DNA of 64,000 bases from Kosakonia sp. BYX6 (GCF_038449125.1 NZ_CP151800.1:96406-160405), one strand, 5' to 3'. Positions 48,490 to 61,440 are shown, numbered from the stretch's first letter. Numbers and translations are program-made. The notes: a model not told the origin generated them from the letters alone.

Positions 48490-48545
48490 TGTTAAAAGCA
48501 TACTTTTCTAAGGGATGTTGTTTTCGCGGGGTTAGGTTCTAAAAA

Positions 48546-50627
48546 TCAGGCGTTAGAGTAGCGTTCTGTTTCCGGCATCCAGCGATCAATTAAGGCTTCA
48601 GCCAGCTGCGGATAACGTTCATGAATATGGCGCGCAACGCGCTGGACTTCCGGGATCATTGCCTGATCGCGCAGCAAATCCGCCACTTTGAATTCGGCAT
48701 TGCCGGTCTGGCGCGTGCCGAGTAACTCGCCAGGGCCGCGGATTTCTAAGTCTTTTTGCGCAATCACAAAGCCGTCATTGCTGTCGCGCAGCACTTGCAG
48801 ACGTTTTTGCGCGGTTTTGGAAAGCGGAGATTTGTACAGCAGCACGCAATGTGAGGCCACCGCGCCACGGCCAACGCGGCCACGTAACTGGTGGAGTTGC
48901 GCAAGGCCGAGTCGTTCCGGGTTTTCGATAATCATCAGGCTGGAATTGGGGACATCCACGCCGACTTCGATCACCGTGGTGGCAACCAGCAGGTGCAATT
49001 CGCCCTGCTTGAATGCCTGCATAACGGCCTGTTTTTCAGCGGGTTTCATGCGGCCATGCACCAGTCCGACATTCAGTTCCGGCAGCGCCAGTTTGAGCTC
49101 TTCCCAGGTCGCTTCTGCCGCCTGCGCTTCCAGCAGGTCGGACTCTTCAATCAAGGTACAGACCCAATATGCCTGGCGGCCTTCCCCCGTGCAGGCGCTG
49201 CGCACGCGGTCGATAATCTCGCTGCGGCGCGTATCTGGAATGGCGACGGTAGTGACCGGTGTGCGCCCCGGCGGCAGCTCGTCGATGACCGAAGTATCCA
49301 GATCGGCATAAGCGGTCATCGCCAATGTTCGCGGGATCGGCGTTGCCGTCATAATCAACTGGTGCGGGTGAAAGCCCTGCAGCTGGCCTTTTTCCCACAG
49401 CGCCAGCCGCTGGTGGACACCGAAGCGGTGTTGTTCATCAATGATCACCAGCGCCAGGCCGTTGAACTGCACCTGTTCCTGGAAAATGGCGTGCGTGCCG
49501 ACCACCATCTGAACCTGACCGCTGGCGATCGCTTCCTGCTGTGCCAGACGTGCTTTACCTTTCTGCTTGCCCGCCAGCCAGCCCACTTCGATACCGAGCG
49601 GGGTGAACCAGTTGCGGAAATTGTTGGCATGCTGCTCGGCCAGTAATTCCGTCGGGGCCATCATTGCCACCTGTTTGCCATTAGCAATCGCGCGCAGCGC
49701 TGCGAGGGCGGCAACCAATGTTTTACCGGAACCCACATCACCCTGAACCAGGCGCATCATTGGAATATCGAGTGCCATATCGCGCTCGATTTCGGCGACT
49801 ACACGCGCTTGCGCGCCCGTCGGTTTAAAAGGTAGGGATGCCAGCAGGCTGTGCTTCAGCGTATCGTTCGCGGAGAGTGATTGTGCATGGTAACGCTGCG
49901 CACCGGCGCGCAGCGCCAGCATACTCAGGTTATGCGCCAGCAACTCTTCCAGAATCAGTCGACGTTGCGCAGGATGCTGGCCACTCTCCAGATCGCTTAA
50001 TTGCAAAGATGGCGGCGGGCGGTGCAAGGTGTGTAACGCGTCCGGCAGACTCATCATGCCCTGCGCCAACTCGGGCGGCAGCAGTTCGCTGATGGCGCAG
50101 GTTGCCAGCAGTTCCAGTGCCTGGTCAGTTAATTTGCGCAGCGTTGCCTGTTTGACGCCTTCAGTGGTGGGGTAAATCGGCGTCAGCGTTTCTTGCAATT
50201 CGGGCGTGCTGAGATCGCCCTGCACACGGTATTCCGGATGGATCATCTCCGCGCCGTATTTCCCGCGTTTTGCTTCGCCGTAGGCCAGCACACGGCGGCC
50301 AGTGGCAAGACTGTTTTTCATCGCCGCGTTGAAGTTGAAAAAGCGCATGGTGAGGATGCCGCTACCGTCGCTGATCTGACAGGTCATCATCCGGCGACCA
50401 CCAAAGGTGATGTTGCAGTTCAGCACTTCGCCTTCCACCGTGGCGTAAACGCCTGGCAACAGATCAGCAATGGGGTAAAGCTGAGTGCGGTCTTCGTAGC
50501 GCAGCGGAAGATGTAAAAGCAAATCCTGAACGGTATACAAGCCGATTTTTGCCAGTTTGCTGCTCTGCGCCGCGCCGACGCCGGTCAGCGAACTCAGGGG
50601 CACCGCATCGAGCAGCTTACCTTTCAT
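48546..50627 (-). CDS. recG: ATP-dependent DNA helicase RecG
   Basis: A 693-residue helicase, same length as E. coli RecG; it remodels stalled forks and branch-migrates Holliday junctions. The N-terminal wedge/OB region holds YATVEGEVLNCNITFGGRRM; the helicase core has Walker A GDVGSGKT, DEQHRFG (motif II), TATPIPRTLA (motif III), and HQLRGRVGRG (motif VI) followed by the TRG region. It is the last gene of the rpoZ-spoT-trmH-recG run, 3 bp after trmH. Confidence 0.98.
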   Translation of the reverse strand: MKGKLLDAVPLSSLTGVGAAQSSKLAKIGLYTVQDLLLHLPLRYEDRTQLYPIADLLPGVYATVEGEVLNCNITFGGRRMMTCQISDGSGILTMRFFNFNAAMKNSLATGRRVLAYGEAKRGKYGAEMIHPEYRVQGDLSTPELQETLTPIYPTTEGVKQATLRKLTDQALELLATCAISELLPPELAQGMMSLPDALHTLHRPPPSLQLSDLESGQHPAQRRLILEELLAHNLSMLALRAGAQRYHAQSLSANDTLKHSLLASLPFKPTGAQARVVAEIERDMALDIPMMRLVQGDVGSGKTLVAALAALRAIANGKQVAMMAPTELLAEQHANNFRNWFTPLGIEVGWLAGKQKGKARLAQQEAIASGQVQMVVGTHAIFQEQVQFNGLALVIIDEQHRFGVHQRLALWEKGQLQGFHPHQLIMTATPIPRTLAMTAYADLDTSVIDELPPGRTPVTTVAIPDTRRSEIIDRVRSACTGEGRQAYWVCTLIEESDLLEAQAAEATWEELKLALPELNVGLVHGRMKPAEKQAVMQAFKQGELHLLVATTVIEVGVDVPNSSLMIIENPERLGLAQLHQLRGRVGRGAVASHCVLLYKSPLSKTAQKRLQVLRDSNDGFVIAQKDLEIRGPGELLGTRQTGNAEFKVADLLRDQAMIPEVQRVARHIHERYPQLAEALIDRWMPETERYSNA

Positions 50628-50630
50628 TGG

Positions 50631-51320
50631 TTACTCCGAGGCCTGCATAGTGGCCCACCACGCTGGGTCGGCTTCGATTTGCCCCTCATTATTCACATGA
50701 GGGTAGGGCAGGCCTTTGCGTTTTGCGACTCTTGCCAGCACCGGGTAACCCCCTTCAAACAACAGACGTTGTTGCTCGGCGTCCGGCAGCATGCTGTTTT
50801 CGCGCTGATACATCCCGGCGTTTTGCCGCTGGCGTTGCGCTTCATAAAGGATAAGTGCCGAGGCAACAGAAACGTTCAACGACTGCACCATGCCGATCAT
50901 CGGGATGATGATGTCCTGATCCGCGAGCTCCAGCGCTTCCTGGGTGATCCCGGTTTTCTCCTGACCCATCAGAATACAGGTCGGGCGGGTATAGTCGATT
51001 TCTCGAAAGTCGACGGCTTTGGCAGACAGGTGAGTGGCGAGGATTTGCATGCCACGCTGTTTCAGGACGCCAACCGCGTCAGCGATGGTGCGGTGGGTTT
51101 TGACTTCCACCCAGCTATTGCTGCCCGCCGCAGAAGACGCCATGGTGCGCATGCGGTTGCCCGGCCAAACGGCGTGGACTTCATGCACGCCGACGGCGTC
51201 TGCCGTGCGAATAATGGCAGAGACGTTATGAGGTTTGTGAACCTGCTCCATGCAGACAGTCAGGTCAGGCTGACGCCTGGCGAGCATCTCGCGGATACGC
51301 GCATAACGCTGTGCATTCAT
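50631..51320 (-). CDS. trmH: tRNA (guanosine-18-2'-O)-methyltransferase TrmH
   Basis: A 229-residue SPOUT methyltransferase, same length as E. coli TrmH (SpoU). SPOUT motifs are seen in order: KPHNVSAIIRTADAVGV (motif 1, with the catalytic Arg), CILMGQEKTGI (motif 2) and IPMIGMVQSLNVSVASALIL (motif 3, trefoil knot). It methylates the ribose of G18 in tRNA. It is 4 bp from the end of spoT and 3 bp from recG, clearly one operon. Confidence 0.97.
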   Translation of the reverse strand: MNAQRYARIREMLARRQPDLTVCMEQVHKPHNVSAIIRTADAVGVHEVHAVWPGNRMRTMASSAAGSNSWVEVKTHRTIADAVGVLKQRGMQILATHLSAKAVDFREIDYTRPTCILMGQEKTGITQEALELADQDIIIPMIGMVQSLNVSVASALILYEAQRQRQNAGMYQRENSMLPDAEQQRLLFEGGYPVLARVAKRKGLPYPHVNNEGQIEADPAWWATMQASE

Positions 51321-51324
51321 AAAA

Positions 51325-53439
51325 TCAGTTTCGGTTGCGGGTGACTTTAATCACATCCGGCATCACACGAATTTTACGCATGATATTCGCCAGATGGACG
51401 CGATCGCGCGCCGTAAGACGGATGAAAGCGCTGTAAACGCGACCATCTTTCTCTTCGGTATTCAGACTCTGAATGTTGGAAGTGGCCGTGTTAATGGCTG
51501 CCGTCAGGTTAGCCAGCGCGCCTTGATGGTTGAACATATCCACCTTGATCTCGGTGATAAATTCCTGCGCGGTCTCTGTGTCCCACTCTACGGCCATAAA
51601 TTTCTCAGGCTCTTTCTGGTAGCCACGGATATTACGGCAGGACTCATGGTGGATAACCAGCCCTTTACCGGGGCTGACGTGGGCGACAATCGGGTCGCCA
51701 GGGATTGGGCGACAGCATTTGGCGAAGGTGATAAGCACCCCGTCAGCGCCTTTAATTGGCAGATGGCCATTGGCGTTGGACGGTGCTTGCGTTGCTTGTA
51801 CGGCTTCCCCTTGCTGCAAGTTTTTCGCCACCACGACGCTCATGGCGTTGCCGAGACCGATTTCTGCCAGCAAGTCGTCAAGTGAGGCCAGTTTCATGCG
51901 GTCCAGTTCGCTCTGAATATGTTCCGGCGGGATTTCCGCCAGCTTGCGGCTACCGCCCAGCGCGTGATTCAACAAACGGCGACCCAGGCTTACCGAGTCA
52001 TCGCGCTTGAGGTTTTTCAGCATCTGGCGGATTTTGGCGCGCGCTTTCGAGCTGACGACAAAATTCAGCCAGGCGGCATTTGGGCGAGCGCCCGGCGCGG
52101 TAATAATCTCTACTGTCTGGCCGCTGGAGAGCGACTGCGACAGCGGATACGGCTGGCGATCGACGCGTGCGCCAACGCAGGCATGGCCAATATCCGTGTG
52201 AACCGCATAAGCGAAATCCACCGGCGTCGCGCCAGCGGGAAGTTCGACAATGCGGCCTTCCGGGGTGAAAACATAAATCTCATCGGGGAAAAGATCAGAT
52301 TTAACGCTTTCGATAAATTCAAATGAGCTACCGGCGCTTTGTTGCAGTTCCAACAGGCTTTGCATCCAACGCTGCGCGCGGATTTGTGCGGTGGTGCTGC
52401 TCTCACCGTGCTCTTTATAAGCCCAGTGCGCGGCAACCCCCATCTCTGCCATTTGATCCATATCTTCGGTACGGATCTGCACCTCAACCGGCACGCCGTG
52501 CGGGCCAATCATTGAAGTGTGCAGCGATTGATAGCCGTTCGCCTTGGGAATGGCGATGTAGTCTTTCACGCGACCGGGACGCGGCTTATACAAACTGTGC
52601 ATCTGACCGAGTACGCGATAGCAGGTATCCAGGTCATGCACAATGACGCGGAAGGCGTAAATGTCCATGATCGAGTGAAAACGCTGCTCTTTGAGCACCA
52701 TTTTGCAGTAGATAGAGTAAAGATGCTTTTCGCGACCGCTGACACGGCAGGGAATGCCCGCTTCTTGTAAACGCCCCTCGATTTCGGAGAGGATTTTTTG
52801 AATCATCTCTTTGCGGTTGCCGCGCGCAGCTTTGACCACTTCTTTGATCACGCGGTAACGGTTTGGGTACAACGCTTCAAAGCCCAGCTCTTCCAGCTCG
52901 GTTTTAATGTGATGAATACCTAAACGGTGCGCCAGCGGACTGTAGATTTCGAGAGTTTCACGGGCGATGCGACGACGTTTATCCGGGCGAAGAGAGCCCA
53001 GCGTGCGCATGTTATGGGTGCGGTCGGCGAGTTTGATAAGAATGACACGGATGTCTTGCACCATCGCCATAATCATCTTGCGAAAGTTTTCGGCTTGCGC
53101 CTCTTTCTTGTCCTGAAACTTGAGCTTATCAAGTTTGGACACCCCTTCCACCAGCTCGGCAACGCTTTTCCCAAACAGCTGTTCCATATCCTGGTAGGTG
53201 GCAGGGGTATCTTCAATCACGTCGTGCAGCAGCGCGGCCATCAGCGTTTCGTAGTCGAGTTTCATCTCGGCCAGAATACAAGCCACCGCTACCGGGTGCG
53301 TGATATAAGGTTCACCGCTTGAACGTGTTTGACCCTCGTGAGCGTCACGTGCAACGAGATAAGCCTGCCTGAGACGTTTGATTTGGTCTTCAGGCAGATA
53401 GTTTTGAATCAGCTGATTCAGGCTTTCAAACAGATACAA
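51325..53439 (-). CDS. spoT: Bifunctional (p)ppGpp hydrolase/synthetase SpoT
   Basis: A 704-residue stringent-response enzyme (E. coli: 702). The HD hydrolase domain has HDVIEDT and ADRTHNMRTLG; the synthetase domain has YRVIKEVVKAARGNR and IYAFRVIVHDLDTCYRVLG; these are followed by TGS (YVFTPEGRIVELPAGATPVDFAYAVH), the zinc-finger/helical region and a C-terminal ACT domain (VDMFNHQGALANLTAAIN). It degrades ppGpp and makes it under carbon or fatty-acid stress. It is 18 bp downstream of rpoZ. Confidence 0.98.
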   Translation of the reverse strand: MYLFESLNQLIQNYLPEDQIKRLRQAYLVARDAHEGQTRSSGEPYITHPVAVACILAEMKLDYETLMAALLHDVIEDTPATYQDMEQLFGKSVAELVEGVSKLDKLKFQDKKEAQAENFRKMIMAMVQDIRVILIKLADRTHNMRTLGSLRPDKRRRIARETLEIYSPLAHRLGIHHIKTELEELGFEALYPNRYRVIKEVVKAARGNRKEMIQKILSEIEGRLQEAGIPCRVSGREKHLYSIYCKMVLKEQRFHSIMDIYAFRVIVHDLDTCYRVLGQMHSLYKPRPGRVKDYIAIPKANGYQSLHTSMIGPHGVPVEVQIRTEDMDQMAEMGVAAHWAYKEHGESSTTAQIRAQRWMQSLLELQQSAGSSFEFIESVKSDLFPDEIYVFTPEGRIVELPAGATPVDFAYAVHTDIGHACVGARVDRQPYPLSQSLSSGQTVEIITAPGARPNAAWLNFVVSSKARAKIRQMLKNLKRDDSVSLGRRLLNHALGGSRKLAEIPPEHIQSELDRMKLASLDDLLAEIGLGNAMSVVVAKNLQQGEAVQATQAPSNANGHLPIKGADGVLITFAKCCRPIPGDPIVAHVSPGKGLVIHHESCRNIRGYQKEPEKFMAVEWDTETAQEFITEIKVDMFNHQGALANLTAAINTATSNIQSLNTEEKDGRVYSAFIRLTARDRVHLANIMRKIRVMPDVIKVTRNRN

Positions 53440-53457
53440 GGGTGACCTGCAGGTTAA

Positions 53458-53733
53458 TTAACGACGACCTTCAGCAATGGCGGTAACAGCCTGCAGTTCT
53501 GCGGCTTCCTGCTCTTGCTGCTCCTGGCGCTCACGTACATCGAGGATCTGGTTGTTGATCAGACCTTCTTCGATTTCACGCAGCGCGATAACGGTGGTTT
53601 TATCGTTTTCTTCCGGTACTAACGGATCTTTACCGCCAACCTGCATCTGACGAGCGCGACGCGCGGCGACCAGCACCAGGTCAAAACGGTTACCAACTTT
53701 CTCTACAGCGTCCTGAACAGTTACGCGTGCCAT
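53458..53733 (-). CDS. rpoZ: RNA polymerase omega subunit
   Basis: A 91-residue protein identical in length to E. coli RpoZ and near-identical in sequence: [20 protein letters not shown], then [19 protein letters not shown] and the Ala/Glu/Gln-rich tail. Omega aids folding of beta-prime and, with it, forms a ppGpp-binding site; it is fittingly co-transcribed with spoT. It is 54 bp after the gmk... stop-start boundary: gmk ends upstream on the same strand at lower coordinates, so rpoZ precedes spoT in transcription while gmk forms its own unit. Confidence 0.97.
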   Translation of the reverse strand: MARVTVQDAVEKVGNRFDLVLVAARRARQMQVGGKDPLVPEENDKTTVIALREIEEGLINNQILDVRERQEQQEQEAAELQAVTAIAEGRR

Positions 53734-53787
53734 ACTTAAAATGCTCCACAGGTGAAGAAATGACTGGGCATGATACTGAAACCAGGC

Positions 53788-56959
<3,172 letters not shown>

Positions 56960-57086
56960 GCCCACTCCCGTGATTCAGAGGCGGCAGGTTAACGATTAAG
57001 CCGAAGACAAACGATTGAGTTTTTCTAAGGGAAGGAGATTTGGATTAGTTTATCTAATGCTTGTGGTGCCAGCATCATGAAGGAAA

Positions 57087-57100
57087 GACCCGGTCGGGCC
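57087..57100 (-). terminator. Hairpin after yicC, probable terminator
   Basis: GGCCCGACCGGGTC on the minus strand forms a CCCG/CGGG-type stem followed by TTTCCTT, 27 bp after the yicC stop. On the + strand it is followed by TTTTCTTCTT, so it may act in both directions. Confidence 0.55.
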
Positions 57101-57126
57101 TTTTCTTCTTAAACTGTGCGAAGGGC

Positions 57127-57990
57127 TTACTCGATGTTCTGAATCTGTTCGCGCATTTGCTCGATCAGAACTTTCAGTTCGATAGCCGAGTTGGTCACTT
57201 CTGCATTGATTGACTTGGATGCCAGCGTGTTTGACTCGCGGTTGAACTCTTGCATCATAAAGTCGAGGCGGCGACCGACAGCTTCTTTTTTCTTCAGAAT
57301 GTTATAGGTCTCTTTCACGTGCGCTTCGAGACGGTCCAGCTCTTCGGCAACGTCGATTCGCTGCGCCATCAGCACCAGTTCCTGCTCAAGACGGTTGTTT
57401 TCCAGTTGCACTTGCGCGTCTTCGAGCTTGGCGACCAGGCGTTCGCGCTGCCATTGCAGGATTTCTGGCATATGCGCGCGGACTTTGCTGACTTCGCCGC
57501 TGACGCCTTCCAGCCGTTGTTCGATCAGGACTTTCAGCGCCTGGCCTTCGGTTTCGCGAGCGACAATAAAGTCATCCAGTGCGCCGTCCAGTGCGGAAAG
57601 AATTTGTGTGGTAATCGCATCAAGATCCTGCTCCTGGGCAGCCATTACGCCAGGCCAGCGCAGAATATCGACCGGGTTAATCTCCCCTTCGTCGCTCTGC
57701 ATTTTGACCCAGTTCGCAGCGGTAACCAGCTGTTTAGCCAGTTTTTCGTTAAGGATCAGTTCGCTTTGCGCGCTGGAGTCTGGTTCGAAACGCAGATTAC
57801 ATTCAACTTTGCCGCGTGTCAGACGGGTACGAAGACGTTCACGGACAACCGGTTCGAGGCTGCGGAATTGCTCCGGCAGGCGGAAGTAAGTTTCCAGATA
57901 ACGCTGGTTAACCGAGCGCAGTTCCCAGGAGGCAGAGCCCCATTCACCCTTGATTTCACGCCGGGCGTAGGCGGTCATACTGCGGATCAT
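57127..57990 (-). CDS. yicC: YicC-type endoribonuclease
   Basis: A 287-residue protein of the YicC family, same length as in E. coli. It has the N-terminal MIRSMTAYARREIKGEWG motif and the C-terminal DUF1732-type part (EELDRLEAHVKETYNILKKKEAVGRRLDFMMQEFNRESNT). Family members are RNases linked to sRNA turnover. ATG at 57990 is divergent from rph, and a TATAAT lies upstream at 58023-58028 on the minus strand. Confidence 0.96.
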   Translation of the reverse strand: MIRSMTAYARREIKGEWGSASWELRSVNQRYLETYFRLPEQFRSLEPVVRERLRTRLTRGKVECNLRFEPDSSAQSELILNEKLAKQLVTAANWVKMQSDEGEINPVDILRWPGVMAAQEQDLDAITTQILSALDGALDDFIVARETEGQALKVLIEQRLEGVSGEVSKVRAHMPEILQWQRERLVAKLEDAQVQLENNRLEQELVLMAQRIDVAEELDRLEAHVKETYNILKKKEAVGRRLDFMMQEFNRESNTLASKSINAEVTNSAIELKVLIEQMREQIQNIE

Positions 57991-58022
57991 AGACGTTCCC
58001 GTTTTTATAGAGAGATGCGGGG

Positions 58023-58028
58023 ATTATA
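58023..58028 (-). promoter_or_regulatory. yicC promoter -10 element
   Basis: TATAAT on the minus strand, 33 bp before yicC, in the yicC-rph divergent spacer. No good -35 is seen. Confidence 0.45.
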
Positions 58029-58072
58029 GCTTTCGTGGCCTTATCAGGATAGGAATAACCTCGGTAAGCCAG

Positions 58073-58078
58073 TATAAT
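58073..58078 (+). promoter_or_regulatory. rph-pyrE promoter -10 element
   Basis: TATAAT in AGTATAATGCG, 36 bp before the rph ATG, the expected position for the rph-pyrE promoter. The -35 is weak. Confidence 0.55.
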
Positions 58079-58113
58079 GCGCAGCCACATTCGTAACAGC
58101 CGGAGAAATCATC

Positions 58114-58830
58114 ATGCGTCCAGCAGGCCGTAGCGCCAATCAAGTGCGCCCCGTCATCTTGACCCGTAACTACACAAAACACGCAGAAGGCTCCGTGCTG
58201 GTTGAATTTGGTGATACCAAAGTGCTATGCACCGCCTCCATTGAAGAAGGTGTTCCGCGTTTCCTTAAAGGTCAGGGCCAGGGCTGGATCACCGCCGAAT
58301 ATGGCATGCTGCCGCGTTCCACTCATACCCGTAACGCGCGTGAAGCGGCGAAAGGTAAGCAAGGCGGCCGCACCATGGAAATTCAGCGTCTGATCGCCCG
58401 TGCGCTGCGCGCCGCAGTAGATTTGAATGCGCTCGGCGAGTTCACAATCACCCTCGACTGTGACGTTATCCAGGCCGATGGCGGCACGCGTACCGCGTCG
58501 ATTACCGGTGCTTGTGTGGCATTGGCCGATGCGCTGAACAAATTGGTCGCTGCCGGGAAACTGAAAACCAACCCGATGAAAGGCATGGTCGCGGCGGTGT
58601 CTGTCGGTATTGTTAACGGCGAAGCTGTTTGTGATCTTGAGTATGTAGAAGATTCTGCCGCAGAAACCGACATGAACGTCGTGATGACCGAAGATGGCCG
58701 CATGATTGAAGTTCAGGGTACGGCGGAAGGCGAGCCCTTCTCACACGAAGAGCTACTCACCCTGCTGGCGCTGGCCAGAGGGGGGATTGAATCGATCATC
58801 ACGACGCAGAAAGCGGCGTTAGAAAATTAA
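58114..58830 (+). CDS. rph: Ribonuclease PH
   Basis: A 238-residue phosphorolytic 3'-5' exoribonuclease that trims tRNA 3' ends. The start [20 protein letters not shown], the catalytic/phosphate region ([37 protein letters not shown]) and the C-terminal [11 protein letters not shown] all fit. It is full length, unlike E. coli K-12, in which a frameshift truncates rph and lowers pyrE expression. Its stop lies five bases before the pyrE attenuator hairpin, so rph translation can tune pyrE. Confidence 0.98.
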   Translation: MRPAGRSANQVRPVILTRNYTKHAEGSVLVEFGDTKVLCTASIEEGVPRFLKGQGQGWITAEYGMLPRSTHTRNAREAAKGKQGGRTMEIQRLIARALRAAVDLNALGEFTITLDCDVIQADGGTRTASITGACVALADALNKLVAAGKLKTNPMKGMVAAVSVGIVNGEAVCDLEYVEDSAAETDMNVVMTEDGRMIEVQGTAEGEPFSHEELLTLLALARGGIESIITTQKAALEN

Positions 58831-58835
58831 TTTTG

Positions 58836-58861
58836 AAGCGACTGAAAAGTCGCTTTTTTTT
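58836..58861 (+). terminator. pyrE attenuator
   Basis: AAGCGACT (58836-58843) and AGTCGCTT (58848-58855) form a perfect eight-base stem with a GAAA loop followed by eight T residues. It lies between rph and pyrE. In E. coli this is the UTP-sensitive attenuator: ribosomes closely following polymerase to the rph stop prevent hairpin formation. The same geometry here implies the same pyrimidine control. Confidence 0.92.
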
Positions 58862-58893
58862 GTCTGCAGAAAAGTGAGATGAGGAGCGGATCC

Positions 58894-59535
58894 ATGAAAG
58901 CGTATCAGCGTCAGTTTATTGAATTTGCGCTTAATAAGCAGGTACTGAAGTTTGGCGAATTCACGCTGAAATCCGGGCGGAAAAGCCCCTATTTCTTCAA
59001 CGCCGGGCTGTTTAATACCGGTCGCGATCTGGCTCTGTTAGGCCGTTTTTACGCCGAAGCGCTGGTGGATTCCGGTATCGATTTTGACCTGCTGTTTGGT
59101 CCGGCCTACAAAGGCATTCCTATCGCTACCACCACGGCGGTCGCGCTGGCGGAACATCACGAGCGCGATGTGCCTTACTGCTTTAACCGCAAGGAAGCCA
59201 AAGATCACGGCGAAGGCGGTAATTTGGTCGGCAGCGCATTGCAGGGGCGCGTGATGCTGGTGGATGACGTGATCACCGCCGGTACCGCGATTCGTGAGTC
59301 GATGGAGATTATCCAGGCCAATGGTGCGACGCTCGCTGGTGTGCTGATCTCACTGGATCGCCAGGAGCGAGGCCGTGCCGATATCTCCGCCATTCAGGAA
59401 GTGGAGCGCGACTACGGATGTAAGGTGATTTCAATTATCACCCTGAAAGAGTTGATTGCTTATCTGGAAGAGAAACCGGAAATGGCCGATCACCTGGCCT
59501 CAGTGCGCGCCTATCGCGAGCAATACGGCGTCTAA
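58894..59535 (+). CDS. pyrE: Orotate phosphoribosyltransferase
   Basis: A 213-residue enzyme (E. coli: 213) making orotidine monophosphate from orotate and PRPP in pyrimidine synthesis. The PRPP loop is [13 protein letters not shown]; the orotate-side flexible loop is [13 protein letters not shown]; the N-terminus [20 protein letters not shown] is near-identical to E. coli. ATG at 58894 follows GAGGAG; the ORF start at 58879 is rejected. It is downstream of the attenuator. Confidence 0.98.
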   Translation: MKAYQRQFIEFALNKQVLKFGEFTLKSGRKSPYFFNAGLFNTGRDLALLGRFYAEALVDSGIDFDLLFGPAYKGIPIATTTAVALAEHHERDVPYCFNRKEAKDHGEGGNLVGSALQGRVMLVDDVITAGTAIRESMEIIQANGATLAGVLISLDRQERGRADISAIQEVERDYGCKVISIITLKELIAYLEEKPEMADHLASVRAYREQYGV

Positions 59536-59542
59536 AATTTGG

Positions 59543-59571
59543 CCCGGCAGGTCGTCTGCCGGGTTCGCTTT
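59543..59571 (+). terminator. Terminator after pyrE
   Basis: CCCGGCAG (59543-59550) pairs with CTGCCGGG (59556-59563) over a five-base loop, followed by TTCGCTTT. It overlaps the end of the convergent SMP-30 gene and probably serves pyrE, with some effect on both strands. Confidence 0.75.
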
Positions 59572-60586
59572 ACAGTAGTTTCACGCCCTGCGTGTTCACA
59601 TACAGTGAATAGATAGAAGTGCTAGAGGCCATAAACAGGCGGTTTCGCTGTTCGCCACCAAAGCATAAATTGGCGCAGCGCTCCGGTAAGTGGATCATGC
59701 CAATCGCTTTACCTTGGTTATTAAATACGCGTACGCCGTCTAACTCTGCCGTGCCCATTCCCCAGCCGCACCATAAATTGCCATCGACATCGCAGGCGAT
59801 ACCGTCCGCCGTCCCGGTACCACAATCAATGTGTACTCGCTTATTTTTCAGCTGATTATCAATGATATCCCACGCCAGAATTAAGCGGTTAGGTGTGGCG
59901 CGGCTCTCCACCACATACAACGTTTTTTCGTCCGCCGAGAAGCAGATGCCGTTCGGCCCGCGCACATCGCCCAGCACAACCTCCAACTTACGGGTTTGCG
60001 GATCCAGTCGATAAACATTCTGCGGCAGTTCAGGTGCGGCTTTGTGCCCTTCATAGAACCCGGCGATACCAAACGGCGGATCGGTAAACCAGATAGAGCC
60101 GTCCGATTTCACTGCAATATCGTTCGGTGAGTTAAGCGGCTTGCCTTCGAAGCTATCTGCCAGCACGGTGATTGTGCCGTCATATTCCGTGCGCGTAATG
60201 CGACGCGTGTCGTGCTCGCAACTGATCAAGCGCCCTTGCCTGTCGCGGGCATGGCCGTTGGCGTTATTAGACGGTTGGCGAAAAACACGGGTTTCGCCAG
60301 TGGCCTCATCCCAGCGCATCACCGCGTTGTTGGGGATGTCGCTCCACAGCAGCATGCGCATATCGCCAAACCAGACTGGCCCTTCCGCCCAGCGGCAGCC
60401 CGTTGCGAGTTGCTCCACTTTGGCACTGGCCACCATATAACCGCGAAAACTGTCATCCAGCGCGACAATACTAGGGTCCGGGTACCGGGCCGAAGGCGCC
60501 CAGCCCGCGATACTCTTTTGACTCAGAAATAACGACGCGGTGGCGATACCGCTCAGTTTCAGCAGTTCCCGACGTGATGTCGCCAT
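59570..60586 (-). CDS. Tat-exported SMP-30/gluconolactonase-family protein
   Basis: A 338-residue protein. The start is set at ATG 60586 (a preceding ATG at 60589 is equally readable); AGGAG is just upstream. The N-terminus ATSRRELLKLSGIATASLF is a twin-arginine signal (SRRELLK plus a hydrophobic stretch), so the product is exported folded to the periplasm. The body is a six-bladed SMP-30/gluconolactonase propeller: CRWAEGPVWF, LNSPNDIAVKSDGSIWFTDP, GPNGICFSADEKTLYVVE and TADGIACDVDGNLW. The family hydrolyses sugar lactones with a divalent metal. The substrate is unknown. It interrupts the pyrE-slmA pair that is adjacent in E. coli. Confidence 0.88.
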   Translation of the reverse strand: MATSRRELLKLSGIATASLFLSQKSIAGWAPSARYPDPSIVALDDSFRGYMVASAKVEQLATGCRWAEGPVWFGDMRMLLWSDIPNNAVMRWDEATGETRVFRQPSNNANGHARDRQGRLISCEHDTRRITRTEYDGTITVLADSFEGKPLNSPNDIAVKSDGSIWFTDPPFGIAGFYEGHKAAPELPQNVYRLDPQTRKLEVVLGDVRGPNGICFSADEKTLYVVESRATPNRLILAWDIIDNQLKNKRVHIDCGTGTADGIACDVDGNLWCGWGMGTAELDGVRVFNNQGKAIGMIHLPERCANLCFGGEQRNRLFMASSTSIYSLYVNTQGVKLL

Positions 60587-60765
60587 CATGTCTCTCCTTA
60601 TTTGTAGGGTATTTATGATGTGATTTGAATTAGGTGGAAAGATACTGCCAGAGGGAGGGTAGAAAATATGGGAGGCCACGACATCTGGCATCTTAACGAA
60701 TAATGTTGGGCTTTTTCACAGAAGGCGGGGAAATGAGAATGCAGCCACAAGGACTGCATGCGGTA

Positions 60766-61362
60766 TTACTGCAATTGCGTGGCGAGTAGTGGCCAGCGGG
60801 CATCAAACTCTTCAGTTGGGATATATTTGAACTCGCTGCGCACATAACGCGACAGCATCCCTTCGCAAAATGCCAGTAGCTGGCTTGCCAGCAGCGTTTC
60901 GTCAGTCGCGTAGGCTTCGCCTTCGCGCATTTTGCGCTCACGCAACACCTGGCGAAGCTGGGCTTCAATGCGCTCGAATAGCTGATTAATACGCCCTTGC
61001 AGGCGATCCTGTTCGAACATCAATGCGTGGCCGGTCATGATGCGCGTTAAACCTGGGTTGCGCTCTCCGAAACCAAGAATCAGCTGCACGATAAGACGCA
61101 AGCGCGTGGTGGTGTCTTTTTCGTCTTTTAAAATCAGATTGATACGAGTAATCAGGCTATCTTCGATAAACTCAATCAGACTATCGAACATGCGCGTTTT
61201 GCTAGGGAAATGGCGGTACAGCGCAGCTTCAGAAACGCCAACGGACGCCGCCAGTTTCGCCGTCGTAATACGTTGGCTTCCATCGCTGGATTCCAGCATT
61301 AGCGCCAGAGATTGAAGTATTTCCTCGCGACGATTCCGTTTCGCAGCTTGTTTTTCTGCCAT
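60766..61362 (-). CDS. slmA: Nucleoid occlusion factor SlmA
   Basis: A 198-residue TetR-type DNA-binding protein, same length as E. coli SlmA. The HTH is [21 protein letters not shown]; the rest ([40 protein letters not shown]) is near-identical to the E. coli protein. It binds specific chromosomal sites and blocks FtsZ rings over the nucleoid. ATG at 61362. Confidence 0.98.
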   Translation of the reverse strand: MAEKQAAKRNRREEILQSLALMLESSDGSQRITTAKLAASVGVSEAALYRHFPSKTRMFDSLIEFIEDSLITRINLILKDEKDTTTRLRLIVQLILGFGERNPGLTRIMTGHALMFEQDRLQGRINQLFERIEAQLRQVLRERKMREGEAYATDETLLASQLLAFCEGMLSRYVRSEFKYIPTEEFDARWPLLATQLQ

Positions 61363-61415
61363 GTTCTAAAATACCCCTGAAAATAAGCACTTGTCAGGCG
61401 AGCAACCACACAACG

Positions 61416-61440
61416 ACCGCAAACAGTGTGCGTTTGCGGT
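61416..61440 (-). other. Perfect inverted repeat between dut and slmA
   Basis: ACCGCAAAC (61416-61424) and GTTTGCGGT (61432-61440) form a nine-base stem with a seven-base loop, between the dut stop and the slmA start. It has no T-run on the minus strand, so it may be an mRNA structure or a protein site rather than an intrinsic terminator. Confidence 0.45.

Noticed and set aside
47306-48511. 401-codon plus-strand frame across xanP
   Set aside because: Antisense to conserved xanP, rich in His/Gln/Arg as expected of a shadow frame.
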